The notes under the pieces: model-generated | The model's input: the letters and a program-made list of their open reading frames with translations, nothing else | Told to the model about the DNA's origin: nothing | The model's database searches: none | In this document: piece after piece, positions 45,832 to 57,757 of the stretch | How positions within the stretch are numbered: position 1 is the stretch's first letter | Layout of the letters: every line of letters begins with the position of its first letter | Made by a program: the position numbers and the translations under genes | From: Fremontodendron californicum | Taxonomy: Eukaryota; Streptophyta; Magnoliopsida; Malvales; Malvaceae | Direction of reading: 5' to 3' | Length of the DNA: 64,000 nt | Assembly (NCBI GenBank): GCA_030761205.1 | Contig: JAULJL010000004.1 | Span: 24,649,172 to 24,713,171, forward strand

Positions 45832-47492
45832 CTAGGATGTTGTCATCCTTCCTCTAACCAATTTCCATCCAAGGGCCACTAATCTAAGATGTTTAAAACA
45901 TGAAATTATCACCCTTAGATTAGGCCATCAGCTATCCATAATTACAGCTATTCAAGAATCATGTTGATATTCTCCCTCTTCATGCATTGGCCCATGTGGC
46001 TTATTTGCAAAGGCTTGATCAAAAAATCACTAACTAACTCTTAATTTTTGGCCTTTTGATTGAAAAATCAGAAACCCCTTCCCCTCCTTGGGCCTTGGCC
46101 AGCCAGCACTCTCTTCCATCCCAAGTCTGATTTTTTTTGAAAGGCAAAAGAAGCCCTTTTCGGTTTCTTGGGTAAAATTACCCTTTTTGCCCCCCGGATG
46201 CAAATAAATGGCAAACGGAGTCCAAATTCAAATTTTATTTTTTAATGCTTTAAAAATAATAAAATATTGAATTCTGGAAGTGTTCCAAAATTTTCGAGTC
46301 ATTTTGCTATTTATTTCGATTTTTTCTTCCAAAAATGCCCTTTTATGCCCCCACATTTATCATTTTCTAAACGAGCTCCAAATCAAGATTTTTCTTCACC
46401 AATCTCTTCCAAATAATTTAAAAGTGTGATCTGGAAGTTTTCATAATTTGTGGAACTCATTTGGTATTTTTTCGGGATTTATCTTCTTGAATTACTACAT
46501 AGGAGGCCCGAGATTTAGCAATTTTGCAAACGAACTCCGAATCAAGATTTTCTTTTGCCAATCTCTTCCAAATAATTTAAAAATGAGATTCGCAAATTTT
46601 CAAAATTTTTGGAGTCCATTTGCTATTTTTCCGGGATTTATCTTATTGAATTACTACATAAGAGACCCGAGATTTGGCTATTTTGCAAACGAACTCCTAA
46701 TCAAGATTTTCTTTCTCCAATCTCTTTCAAATAATTTAAAAATAATATTTGCAAATTTTTCAAAAGATTTGGAGTTCATTTGCTATTTTTCCCAAATTTT
46801 CCAATTTTGCCCTTTTGCCTCAAAAACCCGGCTTTGCTCAAAACAAGTCCGATTTTCATATTTTCTTCAAACTGAGCCTTGGGCCATCCTTTTTTAACCA
46901 TTCCTCATCCATTAGGGGCTTTTTTATTACCAAGTCGGGCCATTTTTGTAATTCTTCCCCATTTCACCGAAATCCACCAAAAATCCTAATTCTCGGTTTT
47001 CTCCTGGATTGACTTTTCTTTCAGTTTTTCTTTCAAGTGGCTTCTCCATTACCAGTAGTCAGTGCTTATCTTTCATTTGGAACCTTCAATTTCGACCAAT
47101 TCGATCGTTTAATCATTTTTCCCCAAATTTCCCGGATTAGGGTTTTCTTTCTATTGAATCTTCATAACCCAACTCCCGAACTCCATATCTTTCGATGTAG
47201 ACCTCGGATTATCAAAATTATTTTGCCATTTTCCAATTGAACTTCAAATCTTGATTTTGAAAGTGGGTTGACTTTTTCAATAGTTGACTTTCTGGGGTTG
47301 ACTTTTTTCGAGTTGACTTTTTTCGAGGTTGACTTTTTTTTCGAGTATGACTTTTTATGCTCGCCCTCTTAAACTAAGTCTCAAAGTACCACCTGCAGGA
47401 TGAAAAAAGTCTTTTTACATTCTGAAACATCAATTTAGGAAGAAAACATACCTGATATAGTGGTCCGGACAAAATTAGTTGTCTACAGTGGT

Positions 47493-47827
47493 GATAGCCG
47501 AAGCTTCTGGAAGAGATACCCAGAATTTGAAACACAGCTGACACCAAGATAGGATAAGGCCTCGAGACTACCATCAAGGTATTTTCTTCTCTTGCAAATC
47601 GAACTCGTTGCCTTAAAACGGGTCGAGCCTTGATTAGTCAGGGAACTCAATTTAAGGACAAAATCTTCTATTTACAGCTTTTTCAAAAAAAAAAAAAAAT
47701 TGAAAATGATGAATGATGATGAAAAAAATGAAAAACTCTCTTTCCTTTTCTTCACATGTAATTTCACTAACCGGACAAAATTAGTGTTTATTTATCTTTG
47801 CCTGATCCCTGATTCTCAGCAATTGCC
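47493..47827 (+). other. End of the Ogre 2 3' untranslated region
   Basis: The remnant of the 70-bp repeat (to about 47530) is followed by noncoding sequence with an A-run and an ATGAATGATGATG stretch. The region ends at the purine tract. Confidence 0.5.
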
Positions 47828-47840
47828 AAAGAGGGGCAGT
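47828..47840 (+). other. Polypurine tract of Ogre 2
   Basis: AAAGAGGGGCAGT directly precedes LTR B. It is the plus-strand counterpart of the tract in Ogre 1. Confidence 0.75.
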
Positions 47841-50800
47841 TTTAGACACCTAATTTTGTCCGGCCCCTAAATCAGGTAAATTCTTCATTGTGCTTTTTCA
47901 GAATGTAAAAAATCTCTTCTCATCCTGTAGGTGGTACTCCAAGACTTTGTTTAGGAGGTCAAGCACGAAAAGTCAATCCGAAAAAGTTAGCCCCAAAAAG
48001 TCAACCATTGAAAAAGTCAACCCTCATTCAAAATCAAGATTCAAAGTTTAATTGAACAATGGTGAAAGAATTTTGATAATATGAGGTCTAAAACGAGAGA
48101 TATGGAGTCCGGAAGATGGGTTATGGAGATTCAATGGAAAGAAAATCCTAATTCGGTAAATTTGGGGAAAAGTGCTTAAACGATCAAATTGGTCGAAATT
48201 GGAGGTTTCGAATGGAATATAATCAATGACTATGGGTTTGGAAAGGCCAATTGGAAGCAGAACCAAAGGAAGATTCAATTTGGAAGGAAAACCGAAAATT
48301 AAGGTTTTTGGTGAATTTTGCGAAATTGGGGAAAACTACAGAAATAGCCCGATTCGGTAAAATTAAAGCCCTTAATTGATGAAGAGTGAGTAAACAAAGA
48401 TAGCCCATGGCTCAATTTGAAGTAATTTCGAGAAAAGAGCCGGTTGTAGGAAAAACGGAAAAATGAGGAAATTCTCGATATTGGAAAAAGGAAAAATCAA
48501 ATCGGAGGGGAATTTGATCGTAAAAATTTGGCATTTTCGGACCAACTCCAATTCAATATATAACAAAGGCAATGGAAAAAGAATATCTGGAAATTGAGTA
48601 AAACCGAGGTTTCGGTGGTTAAAAGATAATTTTGGAAAATCCTAGAAAAGTATGAAACAAGCTCAAAAAATTATGAAAACCTCATGATCTGAGTTTTATA
48701 TCATTTGGAAAAGATCGGTGAAGAAAAATCCAGAATCGGAGCTCATTTGAAAAATGGCAAAATTCGGGTGCAGTAAGCTGAAATTCCAAAAGATAAATTC
48801 GGAAAAAATAGGAAACGAGCTCGAAAAATTAGCAAAACTTCCAGATCTCAATATTATATTATTTAGAAGAGATTGGACAAGAAAAATCGGGAACCGGAGC
48901 ACATTTGAAAAAGGCTAAATTTGGAGGGCACCAAACAGAAACTTTTAAAGAAAAATCTGGGAAAAATAGGAAACGAGCTCGAAAAATTATAAAAACTTCC
49001 ATAATTCAATTTTATATTATTTAGGAGGTATGGGAAAAAGAAAATCCAGATTTGGGGTACTTTTCAATTTAATCAAGTTTAGGGGGCTAAAGTGTAATTT
49101 TACCGAAGAAATCGAAGAGGGCCATTTTCGCAATTTAAAAAAAGAGAAGTTGCTGGAATTTTAAAGGCCATTCGGCCAGCCCATGTATAAGAGGAAGGTT
49201 GGCTGATTTTTTTCATCCAAAGGCCAAAATTGGATAGCAAGATGGTATCTTTATTTGATTGAGCCTTTGTGATCTTGCCATGTGGCCAAATGAATGAAGA
49301 GAAAGGATGGACACATTATGGTTACATATTTTAGGCCAGCTGTTATTGTTAGGGGCTGATCACTTCATCCTATGATTGTAAATTCACATTTTTATCATCT
49401 TATATTAATGGCCTTTGGATCTTTCTAGCTAGGAAAAAAAATGACAACGTTATGACAATATCCCTTGCATTTGGTTGGCCTATAAATTGGTGGGGGTTTT
49501 CATTTTTTCAGGGGAGGAGAGATCAGATTTTTTACAAGGGTTATAGCTATTTTTGAGAGAAAAGAGAGGGGAAAAAGAAAAGAGAAAAATAAGGGATTTT
49601 CTTACTACTCTTTGATTCGGAAAGCTAAAGCAAGGTAGCTATTTTCTTTCATGCTCTCCTCCATGTTTTGTTCATTGATTTTGTTATTTTTATTTTATTT
49701 TCTTTCATGAAATTTCCATCTTGCTGTTTGTTCATGCATTTCATTTCATTCACACTTGATTTTTTACTTAAGCCAATCAATGGCTCAAAGCCAAGCTCTC
49801 TTGAGCATCCTTGTGGAAAATTAAAATTTGTTCAAGTTGGATTTTCTAACTTTGTGATTTTTTTTTTTGACTAGGTAGCCCTTGTCCAAATCTTTAGAAA
49901 TTTTTACCACTGGTTATAGGTCCTTAGAGGAGTCTCTAATATTTTGATTTTGATTTTTGGACGTTTTTATCAAAGGTTTAAAAATGTTTTTTAGTTAAGC
50001 AGTTTTTCACCCAGTGTTTTGTCTTTCATGAATTTTCAGGTAGGTCATCCTTAGTCTAAAAATTGAACCAATTTTTTCCCATATAGGTTGACATGTTCTA
50101 AGTATTCTTTAATTTTTTTTTTTATATGTTTTTTGAAATTTTTTAGAAGGGCAAAAAAAAGGTTTTCAATACTGCCTGTGATAGTCAGAGCTGTTTTTTT
50201 TAGAATTGATAACTTGCTGTTTGGTGAATTAGGTCATAGTTCCCCTACTCCAAAAATTAAGCTGATTTCTTTCCATAGAGGTTGATATTTTCTAAGTCTC
50301 CCATAATTTTTTCAGATTTGTTTGAAATTTTTTAAAAGGGTAAAAAAATCACGTTTTAAAATTTGGTCAAAAAAGTCAGATTTGTTTTCAAGAAGAAAAT
50401 AATTTTCTGTTTTGGTTAAGGCATTAAGAGGGGGCTGATTTAGAACAATATCTACTGTCCTAGGTTAATTTATAAGTCATTTTAATCTTAAAATTTGATT
50501 TTATAAAGGTCAGGTCAAAGGTGGTTAACCCCGGTTTTCAAAATTAGGAAAATAGGGCCTTTTTAAAGGGGGTTTCGGCCATGGTGCCATTTTCATCTAA
50601 AGTTTTCAAATTGTTTTCAATCCAATCACAAAGTATTTTTGATTTAGAAAAATCTGATTTAAGTATTTTCCTAAGGTAGTCGGATATCTTTCTAGGAATA
50701 CGAATGTCATTATTTAAAGGAAAAAATACACTTTCATGCATTGCATTTTCCATGTTCATGCATATTCTATGATATATGATTTTTTGCTATGAATATTCTA

Positions 50801-51835
50801 TGGTGTTGTTATTGCTTTGATTTAGATTTCATGATGCTATACTGATTCTTATATGGTTATGGATATTTTATATTATTCTAAGCTCTTTGCTTAGTCATTA
50901 TTTATTTTGTCACATCATTTAGGGTTTATTATGTTCATGCATTATTTTTTCATTTACATGCATATCTTATTATAATGTTATTTTATGTTTCTTATTATGT
51001 CATGTTATTAAATTATGCCATATCATTTAGAATATACTATGTCATTTAAATGTTGCCATGTTATTTAGATTAAACTATGTCATCTAGATTTTGCTATGTC
51101 ATCTTTTATTATGTCATACATGTTCATATTCATCTTTTTAAAATGTTTCTTCAAAAAAGATAATGATTTTCAATGAAAATAAAGATATTTTCGAGTTAAA
51201 AAAATTCATGAGTTCTCTACAAGGTTTGCTGGGGACGATATCATCAATTATCATTAATAAAGGAATATTTTTCTATCAAAAATGAAAATGATTTGGAGAT
51301 TTTCCAAATAAATAAAAATTTCTATATTTTGCCGTGTTTGTCGGGGAATATAGGAAAATTTTGAATTAATAAATTCCGGATCATTTTCAATTAAAAATGG
51401 AATTCTTTTTCTTTAAATTGGGAATTATTTTAAAATGCCAAATCGAAAACCAACTTTTACCAAGACTTGAGATAACACACAATTAATAAGGTACCGTTTT
51501 ATACGGGCGTTGTGGGGGTGCTAATCCTTCCTCTTAAGTAACCGACTCCCGAACCCGCTTCTTTGATTGCTCTGGTTTAAAAACGCAGACTTTGAAATTG
51601 GTTTTAAAAAATGTTTTAATTAATTTTAAAATATTTTATAAAACCAGTTTTAATAGGTGGCAGATCACACCTAGCCAAAAAATATTAGTGGCGACTCCAT
51701 TTCTTTTTCGAGGTTGTTTTCAAAGCCTCATTTTATTTCAAGGGGAATTAAGTCATCTTTTCCTCTGTTTTCCTTAATGTCACGCTTAACGAATAAAGTC
51801 TCGCGATAAGACTTGTTATTTTTTAAGTTGCGACA
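47841..51835 (+). mobile_element. LTR B, 3' LTR of Ogre 2
   Basis: It begins TTTAGACACCTAATTTTG and ends GTTGCGACA, followed by the TSD copy CTAGC. It is nearly the same length as LTR A and visibly more similar to it than the two Ogre 1 LTRs are to each other. It has a TATA box at 49481-49487. No coding. Confidence 0.87.
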
Positions 51836-51840
51836 CTAGC

Positions 51841-54370
51841 ATGACATGGAAATGATACAAAAACTAATAAGGCATGAAGATAATGCAAAGAAACATGACC
51901 AAAGATGCATAGACAAGCATGGAAGTAATACAAAAAATAAGCAAACAAATAATAAGGAAAATGAGCTCTATGGTTGGTACAATGGACATAGCCCCCCAAC
52001 CATTATCACTTGATTTTCATTAAGATCATGAAGCCTTTCAAACTCAAAGATCAGAAAATAAACTAAGCAAGCTAAGAAAAATGGAGGTGAGCTCCATGGT
52101 TGGTACAATGGACATAGTCCCCCCTAACCATGATCACTTGATTTTTATCAAGATCATGAAGCCTTTCAACCTCTTTTATTTCATTTATTTTTAATAAACA
52201 GAACATAAAAAGAAATATAAACCTTCCACAATCATGTTTCCCACATCAAACATGCAAAACAAAAAAATCAAGGCAAGCACATGGTATATTCGACTATGGT
52301 AAGAAAATTGTAAACATTGTTTTCTTTTGATTTTTTTTTTGATGAAAAGGAAAAGATGAAAGCTTAAAAAACGTTTCAAAACTTTTATTTTAACAAGAAA
52401 ATGGTTGGAAATCACATGGAAGCAAGGAACCAAATATGAGAAAGAAGAAAAAATAATGCAAGAGCAAAGGAGGAATGACTACCTTCTTAGCTTTCCTTGG
52501 TTAACTCTCTCTTCCTTTCTTTCAAATTTATTTTTCTCTCTTGTTTAGCTACTGTCCCCCCCTCTCTCAAATGACCAGCCAACTTAAGAAATAAAAATAT
52601 CCTTCCCCCCTCCTTCCTCTCAGTCGAATGGCATGTGAATCCTTAGATGATGATGTGCTCATCTTTTTTCTAATCATCTAAGCCATTGGATCAAGGACAT
52701 TTCATGACAATAAAAATGACATCTTGTAATTTGATCTTGCCATTGATGGATGTATTCATCTTTTTACAAAGCACCTAGGCATTGGATTAACAAGGATACT
52801 TGCAAGATAATAAAAATGACATCTTGTAACTTGATAGTGACCATTGGATGAAATTGATCAAATCTCATCCTTCCCCCATTGAGCTGGCTGGCCAAGGGCC
52901 TGGAATATTCCAGAAATCTTTTCATTTTTTATTTTTTTTAATTTTGCAAATTGGCCTTTTTCGGTTTCTTCGATAAAATTGCATTTTTGCCTCCCAAACT
53001 TTATTTAATTGCAAATGGACCCCAATTTCGGATTTGTCTTTTCCAACTCATCCCATCCAATATAAAACTTGGTTCTGGAGGTTTTCACATTTTTCCGAGC
53101 TCATTCTCTATTTTTCTCTAAAGTTTCGGTTTAGTGCCTCCCAAATTTAGCCTTTTTCATTTGAGCTCCAATTCTGGATTTTTCTTCTTCAGTACCTTCC
53201 AAAATTTATAAAGCTTAGATCTGGAAGTTTTCATAATTTTTCGAACTCGTTTACTATTTTTTCCGGAATTATCTTTTAGAATTTTGGGTTAGTGCAATTG
53301 AACTTTGCCTTTTTTCAAATGAGCTCCAATTCTGAATTTTTCTTCTCCAATGCCTTCCAAAAAATATAAAACTCAGATCTGGAAATTTTCATATTTTTTT
53401 CGAGCTTGTTTCCTATTTTTCTCGAAATTTCCTTTTGGTTTTTTCGGGTTAATATACCCGAACTTTGCCTTTTTTCAAATAAGCTCCGATTCTGAATTTT
53501 TCTTCTCCAATGCCTTCCAAAAAATATAAAACTCAGATCTGGAAGTTTCATATTTTTCCAAGCTCGTTTCCTATTTTTCTCAGAATTTCCTTTTGGATTT
53601 TCCCGGTTAATGTACCTGAACTTTGTCTTTTTCCATTTGAACTCCGATTCTGGATTTTTCTTCACCGATCCCTTCTATACAATATAAAATTAAGATTTGG
53701 AAGTTTTCATAATTTTCTGAGCTCGGGTCTTATTTTTCCCAAATTTTCTTTGGGATTTTTTTATATTGCTTTTAACCTCCGAAACCTCAGTTTTACTCAA
53801 AACGGGTCCGATTTCTGGATTTTCTTTTTCCAATGCCTTGGTCATATATTGAATTTGAGTTGGTCCGAAAACGCCCAATTTTTATAATCGAATTCCCCTC
53901 CGATTTAGTTTTCCCTTTTTAATACCGAGAATTTTCTCGTTTTTTCCTTTTTTTCTCTAACAGCCTCTTTCTTGGGATCCACTTCAAACTGGGCCTTGGG
54001 CTATTTTTGTTTATTAATTCTTTATCAATTGGGGGCTTCAATTTCACCGAATCGGGCCATCTCTGCAGTTTTCTCCAAATTTGTCTGATTAGGTCTTCCC
54101 CTATATTGAATTTCCGCAACCTCTCTTTCGAACTCTATATCTTTCGTTGTAGACCTCGGATTATCAAAATTCTTTCGCTATTGTTCAATTCTACTTCAAA
54201 TCTTGATTTTGACTGGGAGTTGACTTTTTTCAAGTTGACTTTTTGTGCTGACCTCCGAAACAAAGTCTTGGGGACCCATCTATGGAACGGTGGAAGTTTC
54301 TTTGCGTTTTGAGAAGTTGAAAAATAGAATCTGCCTGGTTTAGGGGGCCGGACAAAATTAGGTGTCTACA
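51841..54370 (-). mobile_element. LTR D, 5' part
   Basis: On the minus strand it begins TGTAGACACCTAATTTTGTC at 54370 and runs to the Ogre 2 insertion point. It aligns with the first half of LTRs A-C, including a CAAGACTTTGTTT region and repeated GATCTGGAAGTTTTC-type phrases at 53090-53700. The two parts of LTR D add up to about 5.77 kb. Confidence 0.8.
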
Positions 54371-55914
54371 ACCAATATTCCCAGAATGATATTCACATCG
54401 AGCATCGGCATCATACCACTTAGGGAAATGAGGTTTCAAAGGTTCCAACTGAACAGGTGCAACAAGTTGATTTTTGATGAGATGTGAAAATAAATTAGTG
54501 TAGGACATAGGAACTAGTCAATACGGGTTCTTTCTCGGTTATTTCGAGGTCCTCTCTGATGATTCATTGGCGGTCTCGCTTGGCATAGGTTTAGCTACTA
54601 GTATGGATGAGCCAGACATAAGAGCAGGCGATTGTGGGTAAATGTTTGGTCGAAAAGTTGGTTGTTGTGCTGGTGGATAAGGGTATGGTGCAACATTATA
54701 TACAGTAGGGTAATAATTTTGATTCATGGGATATGGATGGTATGGAGGGAAACCTCCTGCTTGTTGCCTCCCATAAGTCACAGCTTGGACATCTCCTTCA
54801 TTCTTTCTAGATGCCCCATTTTTCTTTCCATCGGATGTTTCCTCGGCTTCAAGCTTCCCACTTTTTATAGCATTTTCAATTATCTCCCTGGAGATTACCA
54901 TGTCTGCAAAATTCTTGGTGGCATTCCCAATCATCCTTTCATACTATGGTGCTTTAAGGGTACTAACAAACAAGACTGCAGTTTCTTTTTCAGTGAGAGG
55001 TGGTTGGACTTGGGCAGCAATATCCCTTCATCTCTTAGCGTAGTCCTTACAACTTTTTGTGGGCTTTTTCTCCATGTTTTGCAATGACAATGGATCAGGG
55101 GCCATGTCAACAATGTGCTTATATTGATTAATGAATGCCTTTGCTAATTCCTTCCAAGTACAGATGCAGTTCTTATCTAGTTGGACATACCACCTGGCAA
55201 CAGAAACTGTAAGACTGTCCTGGAAGACATGGATGAGCAACTTATCATCTTTCAAGTGAGCAGCCATTTTTCGGCAATACATAGCGATGTGAGATATGGG
55301 GCACTTGGTCCTATCAAACTTCTCAAAATCATGAGTCTTGAACTTAGACAGGATAACCACATCTGGTACCAAATAGAGCCCTTCAGCGTCTATAGAACAA
55401 TAGAAATCCATCCCTTCAACAACCCAGAGTCTTTCCTCTATCAGGTTCATCTTACGAGACTCAATCTCTTCAACTACTTTCAGCCTTTCTTGCTCTTTCA
55501 GATTAGCTAAGTCTGGAACTTAGACAGGATCTATCTTTGCCCTAAGGGCATTAATGGTATATCCCAGGCCCTGAGGTTGAGCTATGGATAGTTGAATCCC
55601 CCCATGAATGGTGCCTATTGCAAGTATTCCTATTGAGACATCTGAACCTGAGAAGAGTTCAAACCTGGTAGACATAGAGATATATTTTGCTTCTTCTCCT
55701 GAGAATCAGATTCATCTGCTTTATTCTTCCACTTCAAACTCCTCATCATTTCATTCATTGCACTTAACTGGTCTCTAATTTCCTCTTGAGCCTGTTCCAT
55801 CCTATTCATCCTTGAAGCTTGTTCTTCGACCATTGCTTTAGTCTGTGAGCGAGTGTTGTAGGAATGCCCAGGATTTTTGATTGTTTGAGCAATCCTTGAA
55901 CCCTTTGTTACCAC
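54371..55914 (-). pseudogene. Ogre 1 gag, N-terminal and capsid part
   Basis: A first open piece (55914-55630) has a NTRSQTKAMVEEQASRMNRM segment and a coiled-coil-like QAQEEIRDQL. After a frameshift, a second frame from 55450 gives RLWVVEGMDFYCSIDAEG, VILSKFKTHDFEKFDRTKCP, LLIHVFQDSLTVSVARWY, FINQYKHIVDMAPDPLSLQN and, across stops, AAQVQPPLTEKE and KNFADMVISREIIENAI. A Pro/Tyr-rich linker (54700-54600) leads to SYTNLFSHLIKNQLVAP and WYDADARCEYHSGNIG, where LTR D interrupts. At least three in-frame stops, consistent with C-to-T changes (for example Trp to TGA near 55030), disable it. It is homologous to the Ogre 2 gag throughout. Confidence 0.85.
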
Positions 55915-56693
55915 AATTTTTAAAATCTAAGACTCATGTCTTTATGAAATGCACATGGGTGCATGCATGATGAATATGCAAGGAAGTACTTAAATGATGC
56001 GAATTTGTGAAAATAAATGAAAGAATAAAATAAATTCAAATAATGGCCTCAAAGATTTCACAAAATTCAATAGCTAAATACAGATTAGAGAAATACTAAT
56101 ATTCAAAAATTCAAAAGATTTGTCAGAAAGTAAGAACATTTCTTCATGTGTCTTATTTCGAGTCATTCTCTATACAAGGTTGGCATGGTTCTATCCCAAG
56201 GTTGGCCTCTTAAGTGTTGTCTATATGCTAGGTTTAGGATTATTCACCAAGCTAAAAAGGTTCCCAAATTGTTCCTTAATTTCATCCTTGGAGGATGAGT
56301 AAGGCACCCCAATCCTCGCCCATTACAGGCTCCAACCGGAAAGGGTTCAACTTGGGTGAGGTATTTCCCTAGTCCATACGGAGGTTATCAACCCACGAAA
56401 GCGTAGATAATTTACACTCTGAGAGTGTTTCGCTAGCCCATACGGAGGTTATCACCCCACGAAGGCGTAGGTACTTTACCCCCTCCTAAAAGGACGAGCC
56501 CGGGTATAAGGCGTATGTTCATGCCAATGTGGTATGTGCGAAGGAACAATGCAAACCTTGACTCAGAAAAATATCTGCAAAATAATAAACTAAAAAAACA
56601 AAAGTTAAAAAAAGTTAGAAATCTAATAAAATAATTAAGACAAATTTCAAGACCAAAGATAACATGTGACTAACCTATGGCTCGACTCTCTAA
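55915..56693 (-). other. Ogre 1 leader
   Basis: Noncoding. On the minus strand it holds the conserved CTTATACCCGGGCTCGTCCT block near 56500 and two copies of a CGTATGGGCTAGCGAAACAC-type unit (about 56460-56425 and 56395-56360). The same block types occur in the leader of Ogre 2. Confidence 0.65.
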
Positions 56694-56713
56694 GGTCCCC
56701 AGTGGAGTCGCCA
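56694..56713 (-). other. Primer binding site of Ogre 1, tRNA-Arg type
   Basis: The minus strand reads TGGCGACTCCACTGGGGACC three bases after the LTR end, complementary to a tRNA 3' end with GGAGTCGCCA. It fixes the 5' end of this element on the right. Confidence 0.85.
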
Positions 56714-57757
56714 AACTATCATAACGTCCCAAATACGAATTCAACATGCTAGATGCAAATCATGGAATCACCACAAATCATCTTTGTTAGGTGTGATTAG
56801 TCACCTATATGAATCTATCATTTTTAAAGTAATCCTAAGTTTGACTATGGCACCCTAAAAAGAATAGGTTCTTGTCTACTTATCATAACAAATTTGGGAG
56901 TTCGATTACGTGTGGGAAAGGATTAACACCCCCACAACGTCTATCTAGAGATAGTACCATATTAATCACATATCATCCTAAATTGGTCTTATCTAATTGT
57001 CTTTATTTACCCAAATTTACCTAAGGTATTTTATCTTAAATAAACATCAATCATTAATAAAAATCTAAAATTTTCTAATCGAATATAAATTACCTTATCA
57101 TGAGATAAACAAAAAAAAAAAATGAATAAGAAATAAAGAAGTAATAGATAAATAAACAATCTATAATAATTTACACAAAATTAAGAATTAAAAAAATAAA
57201 TAATAAATTAGTCATCAAAAAATATTCACAATAATAAAATAAATAAGAATTAATTAAGAACTACTCAATGAATAAAAATAAAAAATAAACAAACAATAAA
57301 CACATAATAAACAAATAATAAACAGGTAATAAACAAATAATAAACAAGTAATATAAAATCCAAACAAATAAAAAGTTTGTCATAAATATATACTTGCAAT
57401 AATCAAACTAAATAAAATTAGTCAAAAATAAATAAAAATTAACAATTAAATTAAATTAGACAAATAATATCAAACTAGATAATAATATTAAATAAAAACA
57501 AAAATCAAAACAAACCTAAAACAAAAATATTCAAAAAATGGAAAATACAAAAAAAAAAAATCAGCAACATTCGGGTCGGGCCCAGGCACGGGCCGCGCGC
57601 CAGTCCTGCTACCCGACCCGGATGGTAGCTTTAAAACGTAGTTTTGTTTTTTAATCACTTTTTACCTTCTTCCAAAAAAAAAAAGAAGCTAATTTCTCTT
57701 CTCTGAACCTCTCTCCCTCTTGAAGAACTCTGGCCACTGTCTGTTCTTCGTGTTCCC

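Larger units (their letters stand above)
42284..47487 (-). mobile_element. LTR C: solo Ogre-type LTR in the 70-bp minisatellite of Ogre 2
   Basis: On the minus strand it starts TGTAGACAACTAATTTTGTC at 47487 and ends GTTGCGACA at 42284, the same termini as LTRs A and B. It is flanked by the perfect direct repeat GTGGT (42279-42283 and 47488-47492), and the interrupted host repeat resumes in phase. No internal region accompanies it, as expected after LTR-LTR recombination. At 5.2 kb it is longer than LTRs A and B. No coding. Confidence 0.92.
29368..51835 (+). mobile_element. Ogre 2: gag-only Ogre-like retrotransposon, about 22.5 kb, inserted in LTR D
   Basis: The two LTRs (29368-33499 and 47841-51835) align end to end. 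The TSD is CTAAC (29363-29367) against CTAGC (51836-51840). A primer binding site follows LTR A and a purine tract precedes LTR B. Between them are a leader with repeats, gag in three frames (36200-37679), a 3' noncoding block shared with Ogre 1, two minisatellites and the inserted solo LTR C. No protease, RT, RNase H or integrase is recognisable. Without LTR C it would be about 17.3 kb. Confidence 0.88.

Noticed and set aside
46448..47240. Overlapping Phe/Leu/Ile-rich open frames on the plus strand
   Set aside because: They fall inside solo LTR C and reflect internal LTR repeats; homologous LTRs do not preserve the frames.
53315..53887. Lys/Asn-rich minus-strand and Phe-rich plus-strand open frames
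   Set aside because: Generated by semi-repeated GATCTGGAAGTTTTCATA-type phrases in LTR D; no conserved protein.
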